DNA of 64,000 bases, taken from Bacillus australimaris. GTDB taxonomy: Bacteria; Bacillota; Bacilli; Bacillales; Bacillaceae. Below, piece by piece: positions 9,210 to 17,377 of this stretch. The notes beneath the pieces were generated by a model, which worked only from the letters and a program-made list of their open reading frames with translations, ran no database searches and was not told the origin of the DNA. Position 1 is the first letter of the stretch. Each line of letters begins with the position of its first letter. Both the position numbers and the translations under genes were made by a program. The DNA lies in contig NZ_LGYN01000012.1 in assembly GCF_001307105.1 (NCBI RefSeq), positions 310,001 through 374,000 on the forward strand. Direction: 5' to 3'.

Positions 9210-10106
9210 TTATTTAGAAAACATCTCTTTTGCTTCATCCAAAGCCATTTTATTGCCTAGAGCTGAGTAATCGAGCCATGGCTGATCAGCAATCGGATAA
9301 ACTTGATTTTTCTTCACAGCTTTTAGACCCTTCCAAATCGGCGTCTTTTCTAATTGCTTGAATGCCTGCTGCGCTTTATCATCACGGTTGACGACAACAA
9401 AGATAGCGTCAGCATCATAGTCAGGAAGAACCTCTTGAGAAATCACTTCAAATGGGCGCTTGCTGTCCAGCTTTTTCACGCCATCGACAGGTGTCAGACC
9501 TAAATCCTCGTATAAAATAGGACCCATTGGACGCTTCATGCTAAATACGCGAAGCTCCTTTGCTGTCACACGAATTGCCATGACTTTTCCGTTTCCAATC
9601 TTTTTCTTGATGAGCGATTTGACTTCTTTTGCTTCTTGATTGTAATTCTTAATATATTGATCGGCTTCTTTTTCTTTATTGACGTGTTTAGCGATTTTTT
9701 TCAAATGATCCCGCCATGTGCCATCATTTAAATTAAACACTTCCGTTTTGGCGATCTTTTTATATTTCGATAAGTCTTGTCCAGCTAATTCTTCATCAAC
9801 ATAAATGACATCTGGTTTTAACGCGAGCAGTGATTCCATATCTGGATCGGCTGCAATCCCGAGTTTCTTCGTCTGACTCAGCTGTTTTTTCGCATGTGGA
9901 AGGAAATCTTTTAAGTCTCCTCCTACAACAGAGCCTGCTGGCTTGATCCCAAGCGCTAATAAGTCATTGGTTAAATGAATAGACAAGGAAGCAATCTTTG
10001 GTGTTCCATTGTCCTTTTGATTTGTTGTATTCTTTGTTTCCTGTTGTCCACAAGCGGCAAGCAATAGGAAACAGAGCGTTAATCCAAACACTAGTAATTT
10101 TTTCAT
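9210..10106 (-). CDS. Iron-siderophore-binding lipoprotein (FecB/BtuF-like fold)
   Basis: 298 residues with a lipoprotein signal ending LLAAC, so Cys19 should be lipidated and anchored outside the membrane. The body is a class III periplasmic-binding fold: IASLSIHLTNDLLALGIKPAG, LALKPDVIYVDEEL and the long connecting helix around residues 135-165 (KEKEADQYIKNYNQEAKEV). It is last in a three-gene operon behind two FecCD permeases, under a Fur box. It resembles the YfiY/FeuA group, but the siderophore bound cannot be named from sequence. Confidence 0.85.
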   Translation of the reverse strand: MKKLLVFGLTLCFLLLAACGQQETKNTTNQKDNGTPKIASLSIHLTNDLLALGIKPAGSVVGGDLKDFLPHAKKQLSQTKKLGIAADPDMESLLALKPDVIYVDEELAGQDLSKYKKIAKTEVFNLNDGTWRDHLKKIAKHVNKEKEADQYIKNYNQEAKEVKSLIKKKIGNGKVMAIRVTAKELRVFSMKRPMGPILYEDLGLTPVDGVKKLDSKRPFEVISQEVLPDYDADAIFVVVNRDDKAQQAFKQLEKTPIWKGLKAVKKNQVYPIADQPWLDYSALGNKMALDEAKEMFSK

Positions 10107-10126
10107 GATGAGTTCCTCTTTCGTGT

Positions 10127-11128
10127 TTATTTCGTTTTTGTCAATAAATAGAGAAAATATGGGGCTCCGATAAAGGCCACTACTACACCGGCTGGTATAG
10201 CATTCGGGGCAAAAATAGAACGTCCAATTGTATCGGCACTAACTAAAATGAATAAGCCAAGCAGCGCACTAACCGGTAAAAAATACTGGTGCAATGAGCC
10301 GACAAGCCGTCTTGCCAAATGCGGAGCGACGAGACCGATAAAGCCAATACCGCCTGTCATTGAAACACTTGCACTCGCCAAACCAACAGCTAAGGTCAGC
10401 AAAACGAGCCGTTTACGCTGGACACGTACACCTACACTTGAGGCGACAGCATCTCCTAATGTCAATGCATTGAGGGTGTTTGACTGCATGAGTGTAAGCG
10501 GCACAAGGCATACAATCCAAGGGAGAAGTGCTAGCACGTGAATCCAGTCTCTCCCCCATACATTGCCCACAAGCCATCTTGAAGCAAACGTGTATGTATC
10601 CTCATCCAGCTTCAATGACAAATATAAGGTGAGTGCACTAAATCCCGCAGCAACTGCAATCCCGACTAAGATCAGCCGGATAGGAACAAGCCCTTCATGC
10701 CGGTCGTATGCAAGAAGTACGATGACCAGTGCCGCCAGCAGTCCGCCGCCAAACGTAAAGAGCGGAATGAGAAGAGCAGGATTACCTTCAAGTGCGTGAA
10801 AATACGTCACAAACACAATTAAGCCAAATGCCGCCCCTGCATTCAGTCCAATGATTCCAGGATCGGCCAGTGGATTACGGGATAAGCTCTGCAAAATGCC
10901 GCCAGCTACGCCAAGGCCAATTCCCGCCAAAATCGTCACTACGATCCGGGGCAGGCGATAGTCAAACAGCACCGTTTCACTTTGGAAATCACCAAAGCCA
11001 AATAACGTCTTGATAACCACGACAGGGTTTAGTTTCAGCGTACCGGTATTTAAACTATACAGCACAACAGCCGCACTCAGGCAAAGCAAAACGACTGTCA
11101 CGATAAGAGCACGCTGTTTCTCTTTCAT
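10127..11128 (-). CDS. FecCD-family siderophore ABC permease
   Basis: 333 residues with about nine or ten hydrophobic segments. It has the family hallmarks LPRIVVTILAGIGLGVAGGILQSLSRNPLADPGIIGLNAGA and, near the C-terminus, GGIGFIGLVAPHLARRLVG, the coupling helix that contacts the ATPase. It overlaps the preceding permease by 4 bases. Together they form the transmembrane heterodimer of an iron-siderophore importer. No ATPase gene is in the operon, so a shared ATPase (as YusV serves several B. subtilis systems) is presumed. Confidence 0.9.
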   Translation of the reverse strand: MKEKQRALIVTVVLLCLSAAVVLYSLNTGTLKLNPVVVIKTLFGFGDFQSETVLFDYRLPRIVVTILAGIGLGVAGGILQSLSRNPLADPGIIGLNAGAAFGLIVFVTYFHALEGNPALLIPLFTFGGGLLAALVIVLLAYDRHEGLVPIRLILVGIAVAAGFSALTLYLSLKLDEDTYTFASRWLVGNVWGRDWIHVLALLPWIVCLVPLTLMQSNTLNALTLGDAVASSVGVRVQRKRLVLLTLAVGLASASVSMTGGIGFIGLVAPHLARRLVGSLHQYFLPVSALLGLFILVSADTIGRSIFAPNAIPAGVVVAFIGAPYFLYLLTKTK

Positions 11129-12177
11129 GACAGGTTCCTCCCTTCTTTTCTGGCAATATATAAGAAGAAAGGAACACCAACAAGCGCTACCATCACACCA
11201 ATGGCAAGCTCTCTTGGCGGATTGACTGTGCGGCTGGCAAGGTCTGCAAAGACAAGCAGCATAGCGCCTAGTATCGCTGACATCGGAATGACGAAACGAT
11301 AGTTTACACCAACAAGCTTTCGTGCGATGTGCGGAATGACGAGACCGACAAACCCAATGGACCCGACTGCTGATACAGAAACCCCTGCTAATAAGACAGC
11401 AGCGGTCATTCCTAGTATTCGCACTTTTCTTGTTTTCACCCCTAAATTCGCCGCTACATCCTCACCGAGCGATAGCAATGACAGTGACCGTCCCAATAAC
11501 ATCGCCCATACGATCACCACTAGAATGACCGGGGCAAGAATTGTCAGCTGCGGCCATTTTACACCAGCCACCCCGCCTGCATACCAAAAAGCCAAATCCT
11601 GACTCAGGTCAAAATAAATCGCGATCCCAGAGCTGAGCGCATGCAGCAATGCGGCAACAACGGCCCCTGCCACTGTTAGGCGCAGCGGTGTCAATACGCC
11701 GCCAGCCGCCCCAATGGCAAAGATCAGCAGCGTACTGAGCACAGCACCGATAAAGGAAAAAAACATCAATGCCGAATAGGGTATTCCTGGGAAAAACGCA
11801 AAACAGAGAGCCACCACAAACATTGCACCGCCATTAATGCCCAAAATCCCCGCGTCTGCCAGCGGATTTCTTGTAATGCCCTGCATGAGAGCACCCGCTA
11901 CGGCAAATGCCGCTCCAACTAGAGCTGCCCCTAAAACACGAGGAAGTCTTAATTCATGGATAATCTGCTGCTCAGTTACATTTGACTGGTAGTCAAATAC
12001 AGCTGTCCAAACCGTTTGCAGGGACAATGTCTTTGCACCGTATGACACAGCAAAAAACATGGCAGCCGCTAAACCAATGACTGCGAGAAAAAATATCAAA
12101 AAATACACAATATGTGATGATCGTTTTTGTTGAGGTGTTCGCATATCCTGCAAAATCGGTGTCATCCTTTTCTTCAT
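11125..12177 (-). CDS. FecCD-family siderophore ABC permease, first gene of operon
   Basis: 350 residues and about ten transmembrane helices. It has LRLPRVLGAALVGAAFAVAGALMQGITRNPLADAGILGINGGA and the coupling motif GSIGFVGLVIPHIARKLVG. First gene of a Fur-boxed operon; its ATG (12177) has only a weak ribosome site, so a start a few codons on is possible. The paralogous permease follows with a 4-base overlap. Permease-permease-binding protein is a different gene order from the binding-protein-first feu and yfm operons of B. subtilis. Confidence 0.88.
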   Translation of the reverse strand: MKKRMTPILQDMRTPQQKRSSHIVYFLIFFLAVIGLAAAMFFAVSYGAKTLSLQTVWTAVFDYQSNVTEQQIIHELRLPRVLGAALVGAAFAVAGALMQGITRNPLADAGILGINGGAMFVVALCFAFFPGIPYSALMFFSFIGAVLSTLLIFAIGAAGGVLTPLRLTVAGAVVAALLHALSSGIAIYFDLSQDLAFWYAGGVAGVKWPQLTILAPVILVVIVWAMLLGRSLSLLSLGEDVAANLGVKTRKVRILGMTAAVLLAGVSVSAVGSIGFVGLVIPHIARKLVGVNYRFVIPMSAILGAMLLVFADLASRTVNPPRELAIGVMVALVGVPFFLYIARKEGRNLS

Positions 12178-12195
12178 TAAAAGTCAATTTGAAAA

Positions 12196-12244
12196 TGAGA
12201 ATCATAATCATCAAAATTATAGCCGCCAGTCTCTAAAAAATCAA
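12196..12244 (-). promoter_or_regulatory. Promoter with Fur box for the siderophore operon
   Basis: On the minus strand TTGATT (12244-12239), a 17-base spacer and TATAAT (12221-12216) form a good SigA promoter. TGAGAATCATAATCA (12196-12210) matches 13 of 15 bases of the 7-1-7 Fur box TGATAATNATTATCA and lies across the expected transcription start, a position suited to iron-dependent repression. Confidence 0.85.
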
Positions 12245-12357
12245 TGTACACCCTATTTTTTAATTAATGAAGGTATGTGCAAAGCAGCGAGATGAGAGGT
12301 TCTATTTTTCGCTTGGAACAATCTATCATTTTTTCTTATATTTTAATAGGAAAATAG

Positions 12358-12387
12358 TTGACATTTCGCATGTACATCCCCTAAAAT
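12358..12387 (+). promoter_or_regulatory. SigA promoter of pdaC
   Basis: TTGACA (12358-12363), an 18-base spacer and TAAAAT (12382-12387), about 90 bases upstream of the gene. Confidence 0.65.
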
Positions 12388-12404
12388 TACAAAAGTAAGT
12401 CAAA

Positions 12405-12421
12405 TGTTATAAAAATATTAC
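12405..12421 (+). promoter_or_regulatory. WalR-like operator downstream of the pdaC promoter
   Basis: TGTTAT, five A bases, then TATTAC fits TGTWAH-N5-TGTWAH with one mismatch. It lies just after the predicted transcription start, where WalR would block transcription. pdaC is reported to be WalR-repressed in B. subtilis. Confidence 0.5.
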
Positions 12422-12476
12422 AAACAGATGTCAAACTGATAAAGAATGACCCGTCATGAGAGGAGATTTGAACGTT

Positions 12477-13886
12477 GTGTCAGTAAAGGGAAAATGGAGT
12501 ATCGTCCTATTTGCGCTTGCGGCCGTCATTGGAGCAGTTGCATTCTTCCAAAACCAACAAGCAAGTGGTACGGAGAAGAAAAATGTAAAGCAGGATACAA
12601 ATTATAAAAATGTAGAAATTGTCACTCTCGTAAATGACGGGAAATTTATGAGATATGCAGTCAACTATCCTCTTTTTCATCAAAAAAAGCTAGATGACAA
12701 GATTCAAAGCTATGCCAATTCAGCATTAGAGCATTTTAAAAAGACCTTCAGTGAAGCAAAGGATATTGATGAAAATAAACGCTATGAGCTGAATATTGAT
12801 TATGATATGGTGCATTATGCGAAACAGTCCGCTGCCATTCACTTTACGACCTATACGTATACTGGCCAGCAAAATGGAACCACCAATCATTTAACGATTA
12901 ACTATGATTTTCAGAAAAAAACCTTTCTTGACACAAAAGATTTATTTTTGCCTAAAGCCAATTATTTAAAGAAATTATCCTACATTACATATATGGAGCT
13001 TCGAAAGGACAAAACTTTATCTAAGGATCTGCCTCTCCTTCAGAAAGGAACTGCCCCTACTGCTCAAAACTTCAGCCAATTTGCCTTGAAAGATAAATAT
13101 GTGGAGTTTTATTTTCCAGCTTCTCAAGTAGCCGAACAGGACCTTGGTCCGCAAACGCTCGCAATCAAAAAGACGCTGCTGAAAGACATGATGAGACCAG
13201 AATATATGAATAAAACCAAAAATAAAAATGAAATGAAAGAACCGAATCCGAAAAGAAAAGCCGTCAAGCTTCCGCAAAAATCAAAGCTTGACCCGAATAA
13301 AAAAGCCATTGCACTCACATTTGATGATGGACCGAATCCAGCGACAACCTCAAAAATTTTAAATGCCCTGAAGGCGAATAAAGGACATGCCACCTTTTTC
13401 GTATTAGGCAGCAGGGTGCAATATTATCCTGGAATGCTTGCTGACATTTTAAAAGGTGGGAATGAGATCGGAAACCATTCTTACAATCATCCTTTATTAA
13501 CAAGACTGCCTTTAAAACAAGCCGTGAAACAAGTGAAGGACACCCAGCAGCTGATTGAGAAAGCGAGCGGATATACACCTACTCACTTTAGACCGCCATA
13601 TGGTGGAACAAACCAAAACATCAATCAGGCGATTGGGATGAAGGTATCGTTGTGGGATGTTGATCCTGAGGATTGGAAAATTCGCAACAGTCAGCAGATC
13701 ACAAGCCACGTTCTCTCACATGCAGCAGATGGCAGAACAGTGTTAATGCACGATATTTATGACAGCTCAGCTCAAGCAGCAGTAAAGATCATCCATGAAC
13801 TCACCAAACAAGGCTACCAGCTGGTAACAGTGAGTGAACTTGAACAATTAAAAAAGGAACGACAAGAACAACCCCCTATGCAGTAG
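12477..13886 (+). CDS. pdaC: PdaC, peptidoglycan/polysaccharide N-deacetylase
   Basis: About 469 residues from the GTG at 12477. The open frame extends to an ATG at 12456, but the only good ribosome site (AGGAGAT, 12461-12467) lies inside that extension, so the GTG is preferred; this also matches the 467 residues of B. subtilis PdaC (YjeA). Order: an N-terminal membrane anchor (WSIVLFALAAVIGAVAFF), a DUF4163/DUF3298 region, then a NodB deacetylase with metal ligands in LTFDDGPNP and GNHSYNHP and the RPPYGG motif. It removes acetyl groups from N-acetylmuramic acid in the wall and gives lysozyme tolerance. Confidence 0.9.
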   Translation: MSVKGKWSIVLFALAAVIGAVAFFQNQQASGTEKKNVKQDTNYKNVEIVTLVNDGKFMRYAVNYPLFHQKKLDDKIQSYANSALEHFKKTFSEAKDIDENKRYELNIDYDMVHYAKQSAAIHFTTYTYTGQQNGTTNHLTINYDFQKKTFLDTKDLFLPKANYLKKLSYITYMELRKDKTLSKDLPLLQKGTAPTAQNFSQFALKDKYVEFYFPASQVAEQDLGPQTLAIKKTLLKDMMRPEYMNKTKNKNEMKEPNPKRKAVKLPQKSKLDPNKKAIALTFDDGPNPATTSKILNALKANKGHATFFVLGSRVQYYPGMLADILKGGNEIGNHSYNHPLLTRLPLKQAVKQVKDTQQLIEKASGYTPTHFRPPYGGTNQNINQAIGMKVSLWDVDPEDWKIRNSQQITSHVLSHAADGRTVLMHDIYDSSAQAAVKIIHELTKQGYQLVTVSELEQLKKERQEQPPMQ

Positions 13887-13902
13887 ACACAGGGGGTTTC
13901 TT
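13871..13902 (+). terminator. Terminator after pdaC
   Basis: CCCCCTATGC and a facing GTGTCTAC arm ending CAGGGGG form a hairpin followed by TTTCTTTT. It also lies against the end of the convergent ABC-F gene. Confidence 0.75.
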
Positions 13903-15462
13903 TTATGACTCCAAAGACTTTTTTTGCTTCAATAAGGCTTGAAATGTCTCTTCAAGCTCTTGCGATGCCTCAATACTTAAACGGCTGAGCACTTCAGACA
14001 GCTGCATATCAATTAACATAAGCTCCTCTTCTCTTTGAGTAACAGCGGGTTTTTCTTCCTTTTGTTTATACGCTTCATACGTGCCGTCAAACCCGACAAT
14101 GCGTTCTTCGTGAACATGGAAAATGCGAGTAGCCACCTGCTCAATCAGTCTGCGATCGTGGGAAACAAACACAACGGTCCCTGGATAATCCTTCAATAGA
14201 CCTTCAAGCGCTTCAACTGCAGCCAGATCTAAAAAGTTCGTCGGTTCATCCAGCATGAGCACATTGGCATCACTGACGAGTAAGGACGCAAGCATAGTCT
14301 TCACCCGTTCTCCCCCGCTTAATACCCCAACAGGCTTATGCACATCATCCCCACGAAATCCAAGTCTCGCTAAAACCGTTCGAACCACTGTCTCATCTTG
14401 AACCGCCTCTTTCAGCGCATTTTGTAGAATGGATTCATCTACCTTCAATCCTGAGAGATCCTGACGAAAATACGCTAGTTTGGCAGCCTCTGAGCGAGAA
14501 ATTCCGGGATGTCCATTCACTAGCATTCGAAGAAATGTCGTTTTGCCGCTCCCGTTTTTTCCGATAATGGCGATTTTATCTCCGCCTCTCACTTCCACAT
14601 TCGCCTGCTTCCAAAGCACTTTATCGCCTGCCTTGCCATCTACATGTTTCACTCGTAAAATGGTACGGCTTGCTACTTCCTTCATCGTATGCTGCGTCAT
14701 TTGAAGGGGCTGAACGTCCTTTACCTTCTCAACCTTTTCTAATTTCTCCATTCTTGTTTCAATAGATTTAGCTGTTTTTTGCAGCTTTTTTTGTTTATTT
14801 GCATAGTAAGGCTTTGCAATTTTAGGCCCTGAAGATTTCACCTTTTGAGATGGCTTTGTCGCTTTGTCAGCCTTTTTCTTTTTCTTTTCGAGCGCATGCT
14901 CTAACTGTTTTTTCTTTTGTGTATAAGCTTCGTACGCTTCCACCTGCTGACGATGTGCCAGCTCTTTTTGTTGTGCAAAATGCGTGTAATTACCTTTGTA
15001 TTGATGAAGATGCCCTTGATCAAGCTCCCAAATCTCCGTACATACCGCATCTAAAAAAGCACGATCATGAGAAACAACAATGAGTGCCCCTTGATAATGA
15101 CGCAGCTTTTCTTCCAGCCACTCAATATGTTCTGTATCCAAATGAGTTGTCGGTTCATCTGCTAATAAAAGGGCAGATGGGCTGCTTAATGCTCTTTCAA
15201 TATAAGTCTGGGTCATCTCGCCGCCGCTCTGTCTGCCATCTGCTTGTTTCAGCTGAGGAAGCAACATACAGGTCGTTGTCGCGGCAAATGTGCCGCTGTC
15301 TGGTTTTTCCTGCCCCGCCAGCACATGCAATAAAGTTGTTTTCCCACTGCCATTTATCCCTACAAGTCCAATGCGGTCATTTTGATGAATGGCCAGCTCC
15401 TCAATTTCAAATAACAAGCGATCCTTTCGAAATACCTTTAACTGATTGGCTTTTAATAACAT
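13903..15462 (-). CDS. Antibiotic-resistance-type ABC-F ribosome protection protein
   Basis: About 519 residues from the ATG at 15462, which has AAAGGAGAGG five bases upstream. The frame stays open to 15537, but that extension runs through an intrinsic terminator. Two ATPase domains: Walker A GINGSGKTT and GKNGSGKTT, truncated ABC signatures (QSGGEM and LSGGERVK), Walker B LLLADEPTTHLD and LMLDEPTNFLD. A long lysine-rich linker, as in Vga/Msr/VmlR proteins, lies between them. There are no transmembrane segments, so it is not an exporter: such proteins dislodge macrolide-lincosamide-streptogramin or pleuromutilin drugs from the ribosome. Drug range unknown. Confidence 0.85.
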   Translation of the reverse strand: MLLKANQLKVFRKDRLLFEIEELAIHQNDRIGLVGINGSGKTTLLHVLAGQEKPDSGTFAATTTCMLLPQLKQADGRQSGGEMTQTYIERALSSPSALLLADEPTTHLDTEHIEWLEEKLRHYQGALIVVSHDRAFLDAVCTEIWELDQGHLHQYKGNYTHFAQQKELAHRQQVEAYEAYTQKKKQLEHALEKKKKKADKATKPSQKVKSSGPKIAKPYYANKQKKLQKTAKSIETRMEKLEKVEKVKDVQPLQMTQHTMKEVASRTILRVKHVDGKAGDKVLWKQANVEVRGGDKIAIIGKNGSGKTTFLRMLVNGHPGISRSEAAKLAYFRQDLSGLKVDESILQNALKEAVQDETVVRTVLARLGFRGDDVHKPVGVLSGGERVKTMLASLLVSDANVLMLDEPTNFLDLAAVEALEGLLKDYPGTVVFVSHDRRLIEQVATRIFHVHEERIVGFDGTYEAYKQKEEKPAVTQREEELMLIDMQLSEVLSRLSIEASQELEETFQALLKQKKSLES

Positions 15463-15493
15463 CCAATCCTCTCCTTTCGTATCAGGAGACATG

Positions 15494-15523
15494 AAAAAGC
15501 CTCCCATTCTCAGAATAGGAGGC
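15494..15523 (-). terminator. Attenuator terminator in the ABC-F leader
   Basis: On the minus strand GCCTCCTATTC, TGA and GAATGGGAGGC form a stable stem followed by TTTTT, 30 bases before the ABC-F start codon. A terminator placed before its gene, after a short open reading frame, is the layout of drug-inducible attenuators upstream of ABC-F genes. Confidence 0.85.
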
Positions 15524-15590
15524 AAAATGGTGTACAAAAATAAGCGGATTGATCTAGTATGATGTACCGTTCACATTTGAACACACACAT
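15510..15590 (-). CDS. Candidate 26-residue leader peptide for ABC-F attenuation
   Basis: ATG at 15590 to TGA at 15510-15512, encoding MCVFKCERYIILDQSAYFCT and six more residues. GAGGTGA lies 12 bases before the ATG, slightly far. The reading frame ends inside the 5' arm of the attenuator terminator, so ribosome position could decide whether the hairpin forms. A second tiny frame (MVQLGNQRMR, starting near 15632) is an alternative leader. Neither resembles a peptide known to me; existence is inferred from arrangement. Confidence 0.45.
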   Translation of the reverse strand: MCVFKCERYIILDQSAYFCTPFCLLF

Positions 15591-15627
15591 CCTACGTATC
15601 AATCACCTCATTCTTTGATTCCCAAGC

Positions 15628-15643
15628 TGTACCATCCTATTCC
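15628..15643 (-). promoter_or_regulatory. Predicted antiterminator arm of the ABC-F attenuator
   Basis: Minus strand GGAATAGGATGGTACA can pair with the TCCTATTC of the terminator 5' arm and with TGTACACC just before it. If this pairing forms, the terminator cannot. This alternative structure supports regulated attenuation. Confidence 0.6.
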
Positions 15644-15794
15644 GAAGCTAAAAAATGAAAACGCAGCAAACATGGCAAACCGATCGTCTGCTCACTGCCT
15701 TCGTTCGTTCATTTTGCTTACAGGTCATAGGATTAGTACTTCATTGCATTGGGTCACCCTTCCGTCATTTGTTACGTATACGATAAAAGATTGG

Positions 15795-16565
15795 TTATTT
15801 TTTGTCAAGCTGAAAAGGCATAAGTGAGTCTATTAACTGACGTGTAAACGGATGGGACACTTCAAACAGTTCATCCTTTTTACATTCTTCCACTAGACTT
15901 CCTTCATGTAAAAAAAGAAGACGGTCACATAGATACACGGCCGCTTCTACATCATGGGTAATCATGAGGATGGTCATGTCCAGCTCTTTTTTTAATGTCT
16001 CAAGCAGCTCTAATATTTGTACTTGAACAGACACATCAAGTGAGCTCAGGACTTCATCTAGTATGAGAATCGATGGATGTGTTGAGATGGCTCGTGCAAT
16101 GCAAACTCTCTGGAGCTGACCGCCGCTCAGCTGATGAGCATATTGATTCAGCATAGTCGAGGGCAGCCTGACTTGCTCAAGCAATGACAACACCTTCTGA
16201 TCCACATTATGACCCTGCTTTAACAAGCGCATCGGCTCTGCTATGATCTCTTTCACCGTAAAGGATGGGTGGACAGAAGAGAGATAATCCTGAAAGACAA
16301 CACTCATTTTCCCCCGGTTCACCCTCCGCCATGTGTGAGCCGGCTTCCCTTCAATTCGAATCTCGCCGCCATCTATCTTTTCTAAACCGAGCAGAATTCG
16401 TGCCAATGTGCTTTTACCGCTGCCGCTTTCACCGACTAACCCGGCACATTGCCCTTTTTCAATTTGAAACGAGACGTTTGATATGCGTGCTTTTGATTGC
16501 ATTTGACGAGAGAAGAAACCTTTCTTATCTCCATGTTTGACTACATCATCGGCTGTGATCAACAT
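15795..16565 (-). CDS. ABC transporter ATPase, OppF/NikE type (metal or metallophore uptake)
   Basis: 256 residues. Walker A GESGSGKST, Q-loop SVVFQDYLSSVHPS, signature LSGGQLQRVCIARA and Walker B ILILDEVLSSLD identify the F-type ATPase of an oligopeptide/nickel-family importer. It overlaps the D-type ATPase gene by 7 bases. It is last in a five-gene operon (binding protein, two permeases, two ATPases) with two Zur boxes upstream, so the substrate is probably zinc or a zinc chelate rather than peptide. Confidence 0.85.
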   Translation of the reverse strand: MLITADDVVKHGDKKGFFSRQMQSKARISNVSFQIEKGQCAGLVGESGSGKSTLARILLGLEKIDGGEIRIEGKPAHTWRRVNRGKMSVVFQDYLSSVHPSFTVKEIIAEPMRLLKQGHNVDQKVLSLLEQVRLPSTMLNQYAHQLSGGQLQRVCIARAISTHPSILILDEVLSSLDVSVQVQILELLETLKKELDMTILMITHDVEAAVYLCDRLLFLHEGSLVEECKKDELFEVSHPFTRQLIDSLMPFQLDKK

Positions 16566-17377
16566 AGGAACGCCTCCACTCTCTTCTGCTGCCGAAGTGC
16601 TTCAAGTGGGGCAGATAACCTCAGTCTCGTCTCAATTAAATGCTTTGTTTGGGGATGCTTGGGTGATGTGAATACTTTCTCGGCTGAGCGATGCTCAAGC
16701 ATTGCGCCTTGATGCATCACCATCACATCGTCTGCGATCGCCTGAACAACACCTAAATCATGCGAAATGACGATCAAGGCGGCGCCTGTTTCTTCTTTCA
16801 GCCTTTGGAATTGCCTGATGACTTCACGCCGATTATATGCATCCAGCGACGCCGTTGGCTCATCTGCAATGATCACGTCAGGAGTGAGCATCATTGTGAT
16901 GGCAATCATAACACGCTGCTGCATACCGCCAGACAGTTCATACGGATATTTTTTCATCAAATCATGCGGATTTTTTAAATGAACACACTCCAGTCCAGCC
17001 ATAGCATATGCTTTCCCTTCTTTCCCGCGTAAACCTAGATGCTGCTGAAATGTTTCCAGCATTTGATGACCAATCGTTTCGATGGGATTGAATGCATTCA
17101 TGGCATCCTGTGAGATGAATCCTATTCGTTTTCCCCTCCATTGCTGTGCTGCTTGAGTTGTCAATTTCTCCCCGTCAAAAGTGATTGATCCCCCCACCTC
17201 TAGCGAAGGGACAACAAGGTCAATTATCGCTTTTGCGATAGTTGATTTTCCACTTCCACTTTCTCCAATGATGGCTAAACAGCGTTTTTGATGTAAGGAA
17301 AATGTGATATTTTCTACTATCTCCTTTTGCAGAAGTGGATCACTTACGGACAGATTGTTTACGTCGATAAAAAGCAA
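16559..17377 (-). CDS. ABC transporter ATPase, OppD/NikD type
   Basis: 272 residues with Walker A GESGSGKSTIAKAI, Q-loop RIGFISQDAMNAFNPIETIG, signature LSGGMQQRVMIAITM and Walker B VIIADEPTASLD. The C-terminal region (SPKHPQTKHLIETRLRL) resembles that of OppD/DppD, though it seems short of the full Fe-S-like cysteine cluster seen in some members. It overlaps the permease gene upstream and the second ATPase gene downstream, so all are probably made together. Confidence 0.85.
   Translation of the reverse strand: MLFIDVNNLSVSDPLLQKEIVENITFSLHQKRCLAIIGESGSGKSTIAKAIIDLVVPSLEVGGSITFDGEKLTTQAAQQWRGKRIGFISQDAMNAFNPIETIGHQMLETFQQHLGLRGKEGKAYAMAGLECVHLKNPHDLMKKYPYELSGGMQQRVMIAITMMLTPDVIIADEPTASLDAYNRREVIRQFQRLKEETGAALIVISHDLGVVQAIADDVMVMHQGAMLEHRSAEKVFTSPKHPQTKHLIETRLRLSAPLEALRQQKRVEAFLC

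Noticed and set aside
15463..15537. N-terminal extension of the ABC-F protein to 15537
   Set aside because: The extension runs through an intrinsic terminator and lacks a ribosome site; the ATG at 15462 has a strong one.
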